A DNA stretch of 64,000 nucleotides from Bradyrhizobium oligotrophicum S58 (GCF_000344805.1 NC_020453.1:8102001-8166000), one strand, 5' to 3'; counted from the stretch's first letter, positions 55,037-63,675 are shown. Numbers and translations: made by a program. The notes: a model not told the origin generated them from the sequence alone.

Positions 55037-56212
55037 ATGGAGCTGAATGAACGCAAGCCGCGGAACCACAAAGCCGGCCTGGCGCCGGCCCACGGATACG
55101 CAGCCTTTCCGAAGGAGGTCGAAGACGCTCTTCATCTCTTTCTCGAGCAATTCTGCCCGGATCCGGAGGCGATCCAGGATGCACTGAATCGTACCTGCCT
55201 CGGCACCGTGCACGACTTCCTGCCTGGTGAATCGATCTGCAAGCGCGGCGGGCGGGTCCAGGGCTGTTGGCTAATAGTCAGCGGTCACGTCGAGGTTCGC
55301 GCAGACGAGCAGATCATCGTCATCCGCGGCCCCGGCGAACTGTTTGGCGAGCAGGGACTCGTTCATATGCTTTCGGGCAAGGACGGCACTCGGACCGCGG
55401 ACGTACGGGCGATCGGCTCGGTCAAGCTGCTTTGCATCGACGCCTCGCTCCAGGAGCGCCTGGAAGACCGCGAGAAGGTTGTCTGGACGCTTACATTGGC
55501 CCGTGTCATCAATGACAAGCTTGAGCAGGCGACCCAGGCGCGCTCAGAATTGCGCGGCATAGCCGCCCAGCGCGAACTGCTTCTCCGCCGGTTCTGCGAC
55601 GGCGACGCCCTCGGCCTCGTGAAGATAGCGACCTGCGGCGAACGGCCATCCATTCAGAACCGCCGCGCAATTGTTCTATTCAGCGACATCGCCGGCTTCA
55701 GCGTCTGGGCCGCGTCCAAGACTACAGATGAGGTTGGCCGTCACCTCGGCGCACTCGCCGGCATCCAGATCAACGCGGTGCGCGACTGCGGCGGTCAGAT
55801 CGACAAGCTGATGGGCGATGGAGCCATGGCCTACTGGTTCGTCGACTCCGGCGACCGCGAAAAGTGTGAGCCGGCAGCTGTGCTCACCTGCGTGCTGAAG
55901 ATCGCATCGGAATGCAAGGCCTACTTCGAGAAGCACGGTCTACCATTGGGCCTGCGCATGGGTCTGCACGTCGGGGATGTCTCCTTCGGCGACTTCGGCG
56001 CAGAGAACCGGATCGCGGTGACGCTGCTCGGCGCCGCCGTCAACACCGCTGCTAGGTACGAACAGGCGAAGTCCGCCGAGCTCGGCGAAATTAGGATCAG
56101 CCCGGCCCTGCACGACCTGATGATCCGGTCTGGAGCAAACCCCGACACCTTCCGGGGCCCGACGAAGGTGGAAGTGAAGCACGGCGTCGCACTCGACGTC
56201 TTTTCCATCTGA
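55037..56212 (+). CDS. cNMP-binding domain + class III nucleotide cyclase
   Basis: A 391-residue protein starting MELNERKPRNHKAG after CAGGGGGC. Residues 55-150 form a Crp-like cyclic-nucleotide domain (CWLIVSGHVEVRADEQ, RGPGELFGEQGLV). Residues 205-385 form a class III cyclase with metal Asp D217 in LFSDIAGFS and D261 in KLMGDGAMAYW, and transition-state N336 and R340 in AAVNTAARYE. All catalytic residues seem present; K257 and T329 at the purine-selecting positions would favour adenine, an inference. Product binding to its own Crp domain could give feedback. It is the first gene of the six-gene operon. Confidence 0.88.
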   Translation: MELNERKPRNHKAGLAPAHGYAAFPKEVEDALHLFLEQFCPDPEAIQDALNRTCLGTVHDFLPGESICKRGGRVQGCWLIVSGHVEVRADEQIIVIRGPGELFGEQGLVHMLSGKDGTRTADVRAIGSVKLLCIDASLQERLEDREKVVWTLTLARVINDKLEQATQARSELRGIAAQRELLLRRFCDGDALGLVKIATCGERPSIQNRRAIVLFSDIAGFSVWAASKTTDEVGRHLGALAGIQINAVRDCGGQIDKLMGDGAMAYWFVDSGDREKCEPAAVLTCVLKIASECKAYFEKHGLPLGLRMGLHVGDVSFGDFGAENRIAVTLLGAAVNTAARYEQAKSAELGEIRISPALHDLMIRSGANPDTFRGPTKVEVKHGVALDVFSI

Positions 56213-56222
56213 GGAGACAGCG

Positions 56223-57704
56223 ATGTCCTGGAATGCAGACCGCGCCAAATTGAGAATCGGTGAGCACCTCAAGACGGTGCCCGAAGTGGACCGCAAAGTG
56301 GCGCTCGACAGCGCCACTCTGGCGAAGCGTGGGCTGTTGAGCCGCATGCCGCTCAGCGAGGCCTTTGTGGTCGAAGGCGCGCACCTCTACGGCCAGCTTC
56401 TAGATTTCGAAGATTTGGTGGCTGATGAAGGCCAGGAGACCGAGTCGGCGCACCGCCGCCTGCTGCGCTTCCTGAACATGCACTACCGGGTGTGGGACTC
56501 CATCGTCGATGGCGATGACGGCGATCGGGTCGACTATCACGGCGCTCGGCTTCACGCCGTTGTAACCTCCCCCGTCGGGGATCCCGCGGCCCAGATCGAG
56601 CGGGCCGTCGCGCTCGCCCGCAAGCTCACCGAAGCGGCGCGCAAGGTCGGCAGCGCGCACGGTTTTCCCTCGCGCATTCGTTTCGGTATCGATCATGGCA
56701 AGTGCGTTGCCATGACCACCGGCCGCGGCGCCCATGAGAAGGACACTCTGTTCCTGGGGCGCCCCGCCAACCACGCGGCGAAGCTCGTCGCATCCGGTTC
56801 CGAACAGGGCATCTTCCTGACCGACACGGCGCAGAATCGCGTGGGCGCCGGTGCCGTCCGCAAGCACGCCGGAAAAATGACGCTCGATGAAGCTTATGTG
56901 CAGATCGCGGCAAGAAAATATCCATTCGAAAAGCTCGACCGGACCGCGACGGAGATCGCGCTCGATCCCTCGGACCCGATGTTCCGCTTCAAGCGCCCTA
57001 CACTGCCGCTATCCACCGTCAAGTTCAGCGAGCTCTCGCCGGCGAACTCGATCCGTATGGGCATGGCCTCGATCTTTGCGGACATCGACGGCTTCACCAA
57101 TTTCGTCGACCAGTCGATCCTAGGGGGCTCCGAGAAGATCCGTGAGGCCGTCAAGATCGTTCACGTTATTCGCGAGGAGCTCAACTCCGTCCTGAAGGAG
57201 GATTTCGGCGGCAAGCGCGTGCGCTTCATCGGCGATTGCATCCATGGCTGCGTGGCCGAAGGCGAACGTGTCGACGATGCGGCCAAGAGCGTGCGTGAGG
57301 CAGCGCTGTGCGCCTCAGCGATGCGGTCCTCATTCGACCTGTGCCTGGAGATTGTTCGTTCCGACGCTGCGATCGATCTCGCGGTCGGAATCGAGTACGG
57401 CCCGACGCCGATGACCCGGCTCGGCCACCGCGGCGACGACAGCGTGCGCTGCGCCGCCAGCCGCGCTACCATCGAAGCCGAGCGGACGCAGCAAGCCATT
57501 GAGCACGGCGGCGTGCGCCTGGGTGCGGTGGCGGCCGCGATCGCCGATCCGGCAGTCCGCAAGCACTTCTCAGCCGGCCAGCTGATGTCGTTCGACTCTG
57601 CCTCGGACCTGCTTTGGACGGCGCAGGCACCGGCGGTGCAAATCCTCCGCAGCGAGCCGGCGGCACGCTCTCATGCGGCGCCGCGCAAGTCGTCGCGGCG
57701 ATGA
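56223..57704 (+). CDS. Double cyclase-homology-domain protein
   Basis: A 493-residue protein starting 10 bp after the previous stop. Residues 50-235 resemble a cyclase domain without metal ligands (IRFGIDHGKCVAMTTGRGAH, FLGRPANHAAKLVA). Residues 275-430 form a second one with both metal Asp (D287 in IFADIDGFTNF, D338 in RFIGDCIHG), but the usual Asn-x3-Arg is altered to VRCAASRA. It may be a partner that completes a heterodimeric active site, or a regulatory sensor. It has no membrane segment. Located between the cyclase and E2-like genes. Confidence 0.82.
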   Translation: MSWNADRAKLRIGEHLKTVPEVDRKVALDSATLAKRGLLSRMPLSEAFVVEGAHLYGQLLDFEDLVADEGQETESAHRRLLRFLNMHYRVWDSIVDGDDGDRVDYHGARLHAVVTSPVGDPAAQIERAVALARKLTEAARKVGSAHGFPSRIRFGIDHGKCVAMTTGRGAHEKDTLFLGRPANHAAKLVASGSEQGIFLTDTAQNRVGAGAVRKHAGKMTLDEAYVQIAARKYPFEKLDRTATEIALDPSDPMFRFKRPTLPLSTVKFSELSPANSIRMGMASIFADIDGFTNFVDQSILGGSEKIREAVKIVHVIREELNSVLKEDFGGKRVRFIGDCIHGCVAEGERVDDAAKSVREAALCASAMRSSFDLCLEIVRSDAAIDLAVGIEYGPTPMTRLGHRGDDSVRCAASRATIEAERTQQAIEHGGVRLGAVAAAIADPAVRKHFSAGQLMSFDSASDLLWTAQAPAVQILRSEPAARSHAAPRKSSRR

Positions 57705-57713
57705 CGGCCGGTC

Positions 57714-58481
57714 ATGTCGCTCTCCGCGCTCGCAGCCTCCTGTCCAACCTGGGCCGAATTCCGGTTCATCGACGCGCGCGAGGCGGCGGTGGACTTGGTC
57801 GCAGTGCGCACCAGCAAGACGTTCACCAGGCTCTTCGAGCTTAGGCTCCTCCACCTGGGCGACTCGGTCACCGTGTCCGAGCGCGAGATCGGCGGCACGC
57901 TGCCTGCTTGTTGCCCTGAGCGGCACATTAATCCGGACGGCTCCTTCTGCACCGGGCTTCGTGCGGGTGAAGGCATCACGGCCGAGACGGCCCCGGCGTG
58001 GTGGGACAAGCTGCATGCCTTCGCGCTCTGCCAGGAGACCGCTGCGGAAACTGGCTTCTGGCCCAGCGAAGCGCAGCTTTCCCACGGCTACGCTGGCGAG
58101 GTAGAGCTCGCAGCGGAGAACGCGGCCGACCAGCTCGGCCTGCGTGCCATTTATCGCGAGGCCGTGGCGTTCGACACCGGGCTCATCGCGTCCGGCTTAA
58201 ACAAGATCGACGCGAAGACCGGAAAATTGAGAAACGGGCGCAGCGCTTGCGTCTGCGGCCGCACCGACCGACGCGGACGCATCCTGTTGCGGCGAGACTG
58301 TCACCGGGTCGGGCTCGGTTGTCCGATCGCGCTCGAGCACCAGCGGCGTGTCATGGTCGCGCGATACTGGCGCGGCCTGCGTGGCCAGGTGATCTGTTGC
58401 GGTACGATGCGGGAATGCCCGCTGAGGGAGACCAGTGATGGCGCCGGTTCCGCTACCGCCGCACAAGGAAAGACGACGTGA
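57714..58481 (+). CDS. E2-fold cysteine-rich protein
   Basis: A 255-residue protein. Residues 15-130 look like an E2/UBC fold: strands FTRLFELRLLHLGDSVTV, then LPACCPERHINPDGSFCTGL with H71, N73 and candidate catalytic C79 in the HxN...DGxxC layout of E2 enzymes. Residues 190-245 are a Cys-rich zinc-binding-like tail (SACVCGRTDRRG, LRRDCHRVGLGC, VICCGTMRECPL). No E1, modifier or JAB is in this operon; the island's other conjugation operon is 21 kb away. Its place after two cyclases recalls type II CBASS with E2 alone, where the E2-like protein modifies the nucleotide-making enzyme. Confidence 0.75.
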   Translation: MSLSALAASCPTWAEFRFIDAREAAVDLVAVRTSKTFTRLFELRLLHLGDSVTVSEREIGGTLPACCPERHINPDGSFCTGLRAGEGITAETAPAWWDKLHAFALCQETAAETGFWPSEAQLSHGYAGEVELAAENAADQLGLRAIYREAVAFDTGLIASGLNKIDAKTGKLRNGRSACVCGRTDRRGRILLRRDCHRVGLGCPIALEHQRRVMVARYWRGLRGQVICCGTMRECPLRETSDGAGSATAAQGKTT

Positions 58482-59689
58482 CCGTCTTCTCAACTCTCAC
58501 CGCAACCGAGGCCATGTCCACGGCCGAGGCCATCGAAACGCTCCGACCGTTGTCGTGGGCGGTCGCCTTGGTCGCGCGCGCCGGCGAGCGCGGGGGCCTG
58601 TCCACCAAGAACATGTCGACATTATTCGAGGTCCGCTTCGGGCGCGCGCTGCATGACTGCGGGATCACGCCGATCTACGAACACGCCACGGGCGTCGGCG
58701 AAACCAGCGTCGATTTTGCCTTCGACGGTTGGAACATCGAACTCCTGTCGTTCGACGAATCCGACGCGGCGAAGGCGGCGACCTGGGAAAACGGAGCCTT
58801 CTTTGGCAGAATGCTGACGTCCCCAGAGCCGCCTACAACCGACGAGGCGTCGCTAGACGAGGGCGAGCGGCGGCGGCGAAGCGAGGCGAGAAAGCAGAGC
58901 CTCGAAGGCGAGACGCTGAAGGCCATCGAGAGGATCGTCGGCAAGGCACAGAACGGCGGTCAGCCGTCCAAATTTCCTGTACCCGACGGCAAGTCTAGGT
59001 CGATGCTGGTCGTCGACGCCCGCGCCGCGGGGAAACCCGATCGCATCGATTGCCGCCAGATCGCCTATGGTATCGATGCCGTCCCGGAATGGGCCGGGTA
59101 CCGATGGATCGGCGACGACGGCAAGGAGTTTCCGATCATCGGCACCTTCGACACGCGCAATCGGATGCGCGGAGCCCGGCATTTCCGCGAACGGGTCCAT
59201 TTCCTGGGCATCGTCTCCGAAGAAACGTTCGAGCGCGAAGAGCTTCAGTATTTCATCCGATTCTACCACAACCCCGCGCTCTTCGCCTCGGAGGGCGACG
59301 CACTATCGATCCTGCAGACCTTCCCCCTGTTTCAGCCGAAAAAGACACGCGCCCGCCGCCCGGATCTCTTTCTGCACGAAGTATTCGAGGTGCACGACAC
59401 CATCGTGCAATTCGGTATCGTAGCCGAAAGTGCGACGGTGATTTGCCGTGCGCACCGCGACATCTTGGAGGACATCGAAAAGCGGGGACTTCCGCCGGGA
59501 TCGCGACAGATGACCGAAGCATTCCATTGGCACGAAATTCTGCTGCGCCGCTTGGCACTAGAGAAGGCCACAAAGGGTCTGATCGAGCGCGACGGCACGA
59601 TCTTTCTCGGGCCGAAGGATCTCGATCTGGTCGAACATCGCGACGGCCGGCCGCTGTTGCAGCGTACGAGGGCAAGGAGGCGCCTATGA
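58478..59689 (+). CDS. Unknown protein, possible PD-(D/E)xK-like nuclease
   Basis: A 403-residue protein from a GTG that overlaps the previous stop as GTGA, with an AAGGAAAGAC ribosome site. Near the N-terminus GETSVDFAFDGWNIELLSF puts D79 and E88 in a spacing like that of PD-(D/E)xK nucleases, but the usual Lys is replaced. The middle (KAIERIVGKAQNGGQPSKF, SRSMLVVDARAAGK) and the C-terminal HWHEILLRRLALEKATKGLI region are unfamiliar. I recognise no family; a DNA or RNA processing effector is one possibility. Confidence 0.7.
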   Translation: MTVFSTLTATEAMSTAEAIETLRPLSWAVALVARAGERGGLSTKNMSTLFEVRFGRALHDCGITPIYEHATGVGETSVDFAFDGWNIELLSFDESDAAKAATWENGAFFGRMLTSPEPPTTDEASLDEGERRRRSEARKQSLEGETLKAIERIVGKAQNGGQPSKFPVPDGKSRSMLVVDARAAGKPDRIDCRQIAYGIDAVPEWAGYRWIGDDGKEFPIIGTFDTRNRMRGARHFRERVHFLGIVSEETFEREELQYFIRFYHNPALFASEGDALSILQTFPLFQPKKTRARRPDLFLHEVFEVHDTIVQFGIVAESATVICRAHRDILEDIEKRGLPPGSRQMTEAFHWHEILLRRLALEKATKGLIERDGTIFLGPKDLDLVEHRDGRPLLQRTRARRRL

Positions 59690-60819
59690 AACGGCTCGCG
59701 ATCTTCCTGGACGGTACCTGGAATACGCTGAACAACAACACAAACGTCTGGAGGTTGAAGTCCCTTACCGCCGAGACCGCCGACCAGCGCGTGTACTATT
59801 CGCAAGGAGTCGGGACACGGCGCGGCGAATCGGCGCGCGGCGGCATCACGGGGTGGGGCATCGACAGCGAGATCATCGAGGCCTACACGTGGCTCATCCA
59901 GAATTTCGACGACGGCGATGAGATCTTCATCTTCGGCTTTAGTCGTGGAGCCTATACGGCGCGCAGCCTGTCGGGACTGATCTCCAAATGCGGCGTACTC
60001 AGGCTAGGCGCGCCGCTGTCGATCGAGCAGCTCTACACGCGGTATCGCATCTACGATGCCCCGACCATCAGGTCGCTGCGGGGTAAGTCGCTGCCGGACG
60101 ATGCATCGCTCGAGGATCGCTGGCTTTCGACCTATTCGCGACCGACCAAGATCAAGTTTGTCGGCGTATGGGACACGGTCGGCTCGCTCGGCCTACCGGT
60201 ATGGAGCATGGCGGCCAAGGTACGCAAATATCGGTTCCTCGACACGCATTTGCGGCTCGACAACGAGTATGCCTTTCACGCTCTGGCACTGGACGAGCAC
60301 CGGAGAAATTTCGAGCCGACGTTCTGGACCAGGACCGACCGGGTCGGGCATGAAGGAGCAGCCGAACGGCAGATCGACAAGGTCGAGCAGCGTTGGTTCG
60401 TCGGGGCCCATGCCAACGTCGGCGGCGGCTATGCCAGCGATCCGCTGGCGCAAAAGCCACTGAAGTGGCTGATGGAAAAGGCGACCGGCCGGGGACTCGT
60501 CTTCCGCAATGAGGTCTTGCTCGATATCTCGCAGGTCGCGCCGCCCGTCACGGATTCCTATCGAGACTTCGCTTGGGGTCTTTACCGCTTTGCCTCGCGA
60601 CCTTTCTACCGGCCCGTCGGCTTGCCGCCGGAAAAAGGAACGCAGGCCACCACCTCGCGCATCAACGAGACCATCGACGGTTCGGTCTTCGACCGCTGGC
60701 GCGCCGACGCGACCTATCGTCCGCCGAACCTCGTCGAGTGGGCGCGGAAGATGAGGATCGATCCAGCCGAGCTGGCCGGCGCGGTCATGGCTTCCGATCC
60801 AAAGGTTATCGTAGCGTGA
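59686..60819 (+). CDS. DUF2235 alpha/beta hydrolase (Tle1-like phospholipase domain)
   Basis: A 377-residue DUF2235 protein. It starts KRLAIFLDGTWNTLNNNTNV, has the nucleophile elbow FIFGFSRGAYTAR with S86, the acid region FVGVWDTVGSLG, and WFVGAHANVGGGY with the likely catalytic His. DUF2235 is the catalytic fold of type VI phospholipase effectors such as Tle1. No secretion or VgrG genes are near, so it would act inside the cell, perhaps on the inner membrane. Overlaps on both sides (ATGA and GTGA) tie it to the operon. Confidence 0.88.
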   Translation: MKRLAIFLDGTWNTLNNNTNVWRLKSLTAETADQRVYYSQGVGTRRGESARGGITGWGIDSEIIEAYTWLIQNFDDGDEIFIFGFSRGAYTARSLSGLISKCGVLRLGAPLSIEQLYTRYRIYDAPTIRSLRGKSLPDDASLEDRWLSTYSRPTKIKFVGVWDTVGSLGLPVWSMAAKVRKYRFLDTHLRLDNEYAFHALALDEHRRNFEPTFWTRTDRVGHEGAAERQIDKVEQRWFVGAHANVGGGYASDPLAQKPLKWLMEKATGRGLVFRNEVLLDISQVAPPVTDSYRDFAWGLYRFASRPFYRPVGLPPEKGTQATTSRINETIDGSVFDRWRADATYRPPNLVEWARKMRIDPAELAGAVMASDPKVIVA

Positions 60820-61640
60820 CTAGCACGTCGTCTACATCGCCGCCGGTCGCAACGCCGAGGGACGCCCCGATGCTCGACATCCTGCGGATGGATGTGGGCA
60901 AGGACCTGCTGCATAAGATGGCAAAGGAGGAGCGGTGCCTCTTTCTCGCGCTCGGCCACGCCTCGAACCAAGTGAACGCGCTTTGGAAACTGGTGATCGT
61001 CCTGACCAACGGCGACGAGGCCGATCCGGTCAAGCAGAGACTCGAGGGCGCACAAACGCAGATCTTTGTGAGATTTACGATTGGCGCGATGCAGGAGGCA
61101 TGGCGCTTGGTCGAAGGGCGATTCCTAAAGAGGCCGCTGGGTCGAGAATACCTTCCGTTGCTGGACGCCCCGGCGGCCGCTGCGCTGGAGCGGCTCAAGA
61201 AGCGGTTCGGGAAGCTCAACCGGCTCGCCGTGATACGCAACAACTATGCGTTTCATCACCCCGAGACCGACGAGGTCGACGCGGCCTTCCAAAAGGCGGC
61301 GGCAGAGCCAGACAGCGAGGACGCTGATTGGGCCGTTTACTTCAATAAAGCGGTGCTGAATACGTTCTTCTTCGTCTCGGATTTCGTGCTGGTCCACGGC
61401 ATGGCTAATGCCCTCGCCGAGGCCGATGTCAACGAGGCGAACCGGCAACTACTTGGCGAGATGGCCCCCGTTGCGCACGATCTTTCGGAGTTCACCTTCG
61501 GCTTTGCTCTGGCAATCCTCAAGCGTTATGTCGGCGACGAGTTGACGATGAAGCTGGTGGCTCAGGTCAAAGGGGCCCCGGACATTGACGATTTAAGACT
61601 TCCGTTCTTGGTCCAGACACCTGGCCTTCGAAACGGCTGA
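60816..61640 (+). CDS. HEPN-motif protein, last gene of the cyclase operon
   Basis: A 274-residue helical protein starting at a GTG overlapping the previous stop. LNRLAVIRNNYAFHHPETDE gives R141-N142-x4-H147, the HEPN ribonuclease motif. The flanking helices (IFVRFTIGAMQEAWRLVEGR, WAVYFNKAVLNTFFFVSDFV) fit an all-alpha fold. It may be an RNase effector or a partner of the DUF2235 hydrolase. Activity rests on the motif only. Confidence 0.72.
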   Translation: MTSTSSTSPPVATPRDAPMLDILRMDVGKDLLHKMAKEERCLFLALGHASNQVNALWKLVIVLTNGDEADPVKQRLEGAQTQIFVRFTIGAMQEAWRLVEGRFLKRPLGREYLPLLDAPAAAALERLKKRFGKLNRLAVIRNNYAFHHPETDEVDAAFQKAAAEPDSEDADWAVYFNKAVLNTFFFVSDFVLVHGMANALAEADVNEANRQLLGEMAPVAHDLSEFTFGFALAILKRYVGDELTMKLVAQVKGAPDIDDLRLPFLVQTPGLRNG

Positions 61641-61849
61641 GCGGGATCAATCGGCCAGATCGGTGCTTCCAGAGCCCTGGTCCAGTGGCTCGCAATGGCG
61701 CCGTCGCGGCAAATCGTATCGCCCAAAACAGACCGTCGGCGCGCGTCGTGCGAAATATTTCCTCAGACTAACACCCTGACTAAAATCGAAACTTGGTCTG
61801 GGCCCATTTTCGAGCACTCTCGAGATCAACTGCACTGGAGTAATTTAGA

Positions 61850-61891
61850 TGGCGCGCCCGAAACGATTCGAACGTCCGAGCCTCAGATTCG
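61850..61891 (-). pseudogene. 3' fragment of a tRNA-Arg(ACG)-like gene
   Basis: On the minus strand, CGAATCTGAGG...TTCGAAT...CGGGCGCGCCA matches the last 42 bases of alphaproteobacterial tRNA-Arg(ACG), from the anticodon to CCA, with about one difference. It begins 11 bases after the integrase stop. Such 3' tRNA fragments next to an integrase are usually attachment-site remnants. Confidence 0.75.
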
Positions 61892-61902
61892 CTATCTGCG
61901 AG

Positions 61903-63273
61903 TCACAGGGATTGCTCAGCGGCGATGCTATCCGAATCTTGAACCTCGGCGGCCCCCTCACCAACAGCTCGGGCTAAGAAGCGAGCCAACGCTGCTTTGC
62001 GCGAATCGCGATCGAGTGCGTAGGCAGTCTGCTTGAATTTTACTCCGTCGAGAAGTCCTTGAATGTAGCATGAAACTGTGTCGGCCGCCATGATGAGCGC
62101 GGTGTCGAGTGTGTGGATGTACTTGCTGGTGACGGAGCCCTTCGAATGACCAACCAGCGCTGCGATCGTAACCTCGGTGAAGCCGAGATCATTCGCGATG
62201 CTAGCAAAGCTGTGACGCAGCACGTGAGGCGTGAAGTTTAAAAGCGAAGATTTGCTGAACAACTGTTCCCAGTGGTTTGGGAAGCTGCCGAATGCGTTAT
62301 CATCCCTGTATCCAGGGAAAACGTAAGAGCCGACTTTCTTCCTCTTTCGGGCGTCCATGAATTCCACCACAGGAAGCCCAATCGGTCGGATTGAGGCACC
62401 CTCCTTGCTGTCCGCTAGACGCAGACAGCTCGACTCGGTATCCACTTCCGACCACCTGAGGCCGATAATTTCACTGCGACGGCAGCCGGTCAGCGCGATC
62501 TGGCGAATGATGTCGACCGTTATGGCGTACTTTTCGTCCTTTGCTGCTTCCTCCAGCATCTCGCCCAGCGTCCGGTACTCGGCCTCCGTGAGCCGACGAT
62601 TGCGGACATTGTCCTTCGGCTTGCGAATGCCGTGGGCTGGATTGTGCTCGATGATCCCGGCCTCGACCGCATAGGTGAGAATGCCCCCGAGGAGACCGAC
62701 GGTTCGCGTTGCCGTGCCGACGCCGCCACGTACATTGGCCCTGCCACGAAGCTTCTTGGTCTTGACGCTGGCACGGGTCTTCCCGGCCATGATGTCCTTC
62801 AGGACCTTGTTGACGTCTGCTTTGACGAGATCCTTGACGCGGCGCGTGCCAATCAACGGAATGATGTGGCGATTGATGCGTCCAGTGTCCGTCACCAACG
62901 TTGTCGACTTCTTCGGGCGTCCGCCCTTGCCTAGAATAAGGCCCTCTTCATAGTCTTTGAGGTAGAGTTCGCAGAGCTCCTTGACCGTGACCGCCTTATG
63001 ATCGAGCTGCCGCTCCTCGGCCGGGTTGTCGCCTTGTGCCACCCGCCCCAGCTGAATCTTGGCTTCCTTACGGGCAAGCTCAGGCGTCCAAACACCGTGA
63101 ACCCCGATGCTATAGCGGCGAGAGCGGCCCGCTGAACGGTATTGAATTAGGTAGCTGCGCTTGCCCGACTTGAAGACGCGCAGGCCAAAGCCAGGGAGTT
63201 CGTCATCCCAGATCACGTAGTCCGTGCTTTGAGGTTCGGCGCCTTCGACAACGCGTTTACTGAGCTTAGGCAT
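61903..63273 (-). CDS. Tyrosine integrase (P4-type, DUF4102)
   Basis: A 456-residue integrase started at MPKLSKRVVEGAEPQ, with a GGAGGAGAG ribosome site. The N-terminal arm-binding DUF4102 domain (ELPGFGLRVFKSGKRSYLIQ, RRYSIGVHGVWTPELARKEA) is followed by a core-binding domain and the catalytic domain with Arg in ALTGCRRSEIIGLRW, HVLRHSFASIA, ALVGHSKGSV and the Tyr in SKYIHTLD. It catalyses island integration and excision at the tRNA-Arg. Its 5' end faces the right border, and arm-type repeats sit 30 bp upstream of the start, so self-repression is likely. Confidence 0.93.
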   Translation of the reverse strand: MPKLSKRVVEGAEPQSTDYVIWDDELPGFGLRVFKSGKRSYLIQYRSAGRSRRYSIGVHGVWTPELARKEAKIQLGRVAQGDNPAEERQLDHKAVTVKELCELYLKDYEEGLILGKGGRPKKSTTLVTDTGRINRHIIPLIGTRRVKDLVKADVNKVLKDIMAGKTRASVKTKKLRGRANVRGGVGTATRTVGLLGGILTYAVEAGIIEHNPAHGIRKPKDNVRNRRLTEAEYRTLGEMLEEAAKDEKYAITVDIIRQIALTGCRRSEIIGLRWSEVDTESSCLRLADSKEGASIRPIGLPVVEFMDARKRKKVGSYVFPGYRDDNAFGSFPNHWEQLFSKSSLLNFTPHVLRHSFASIANDLGFTEVTIAALVGHSKGSVTSKYIHTLDTALIMAADTVSCYIQGLLDGVKFKQTAYALDRDSRKAALARFLARAVGEGAAEVQDSDSIAAEQSL

Positions 63274-63300
63274 GGATTTTCTCTCCTCCGAAGCCCGTCT

Positions 63301-63323
63301 TCCGCGTAAGCACCACGTAAGCA
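63301..63323 (+). repeat. Putative integrase arm-type sites, right
   Basis: TCCGCGTAAGCAC then CA and CGTAAGCA: the same double unit as at 27697-27720, in the same orientation, about 130 bp from the right core and just upstream of the integrase gene. Confidence 0.7.
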
Positions 63324-63453
63324 CTTGGAGGAAAACCGGCGCGTGTCGCAGGATACGGCCGGCGGAGGCTCATTCCAGATTCGACAATGATTAGAGTGGG
63401 ATATCGTAGAATTGGATGTCCTGGCGTTTTCTCGCGCAGCACAACTTAAAATG

Positions 63454-63464
63454 CTCCGAAGGCA
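63454..63464 (+). repeat. Attachment core, right
   Basis: CTCCGAAGGCA, identical to 27591-27601, followed directly by the rest of the host tRNA. Confidence 0.88.
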
Positions 63465-63498
63465 AAGGTCACACGTTCGAATCGTGTCGGGTGCGCCA
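63454..63498 (+). pseudogene. tRNA-Arg(CCG), 3' half left by island insertion
   Basis: From the anticodon loop through GGCAA, the variable loop, T arm (ACACG-TTCGAAT-CGTGT), acceptor strand CGGGTGC and CCA. It lacks its 5' half and promoter and completes the gene piece at 27559-27601. Confidence 0.9.
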
Positions 63499-63675
63499 TG
63501 CCGATGGAACCGGCGAACGCCACGACAGCCGGCGATTGTTGCTGGAGCCGGGCACGTTGATGCGCGGGGCAGCCAAGGATGGAATGGTCTGCAGGCCCCC
63601 CCTGCCAAGCCGCGTGATCCGGCCCATTCGAGCGGATCACACGCCATGACGCTGCACGTGATTTGCGTTGCTGGT

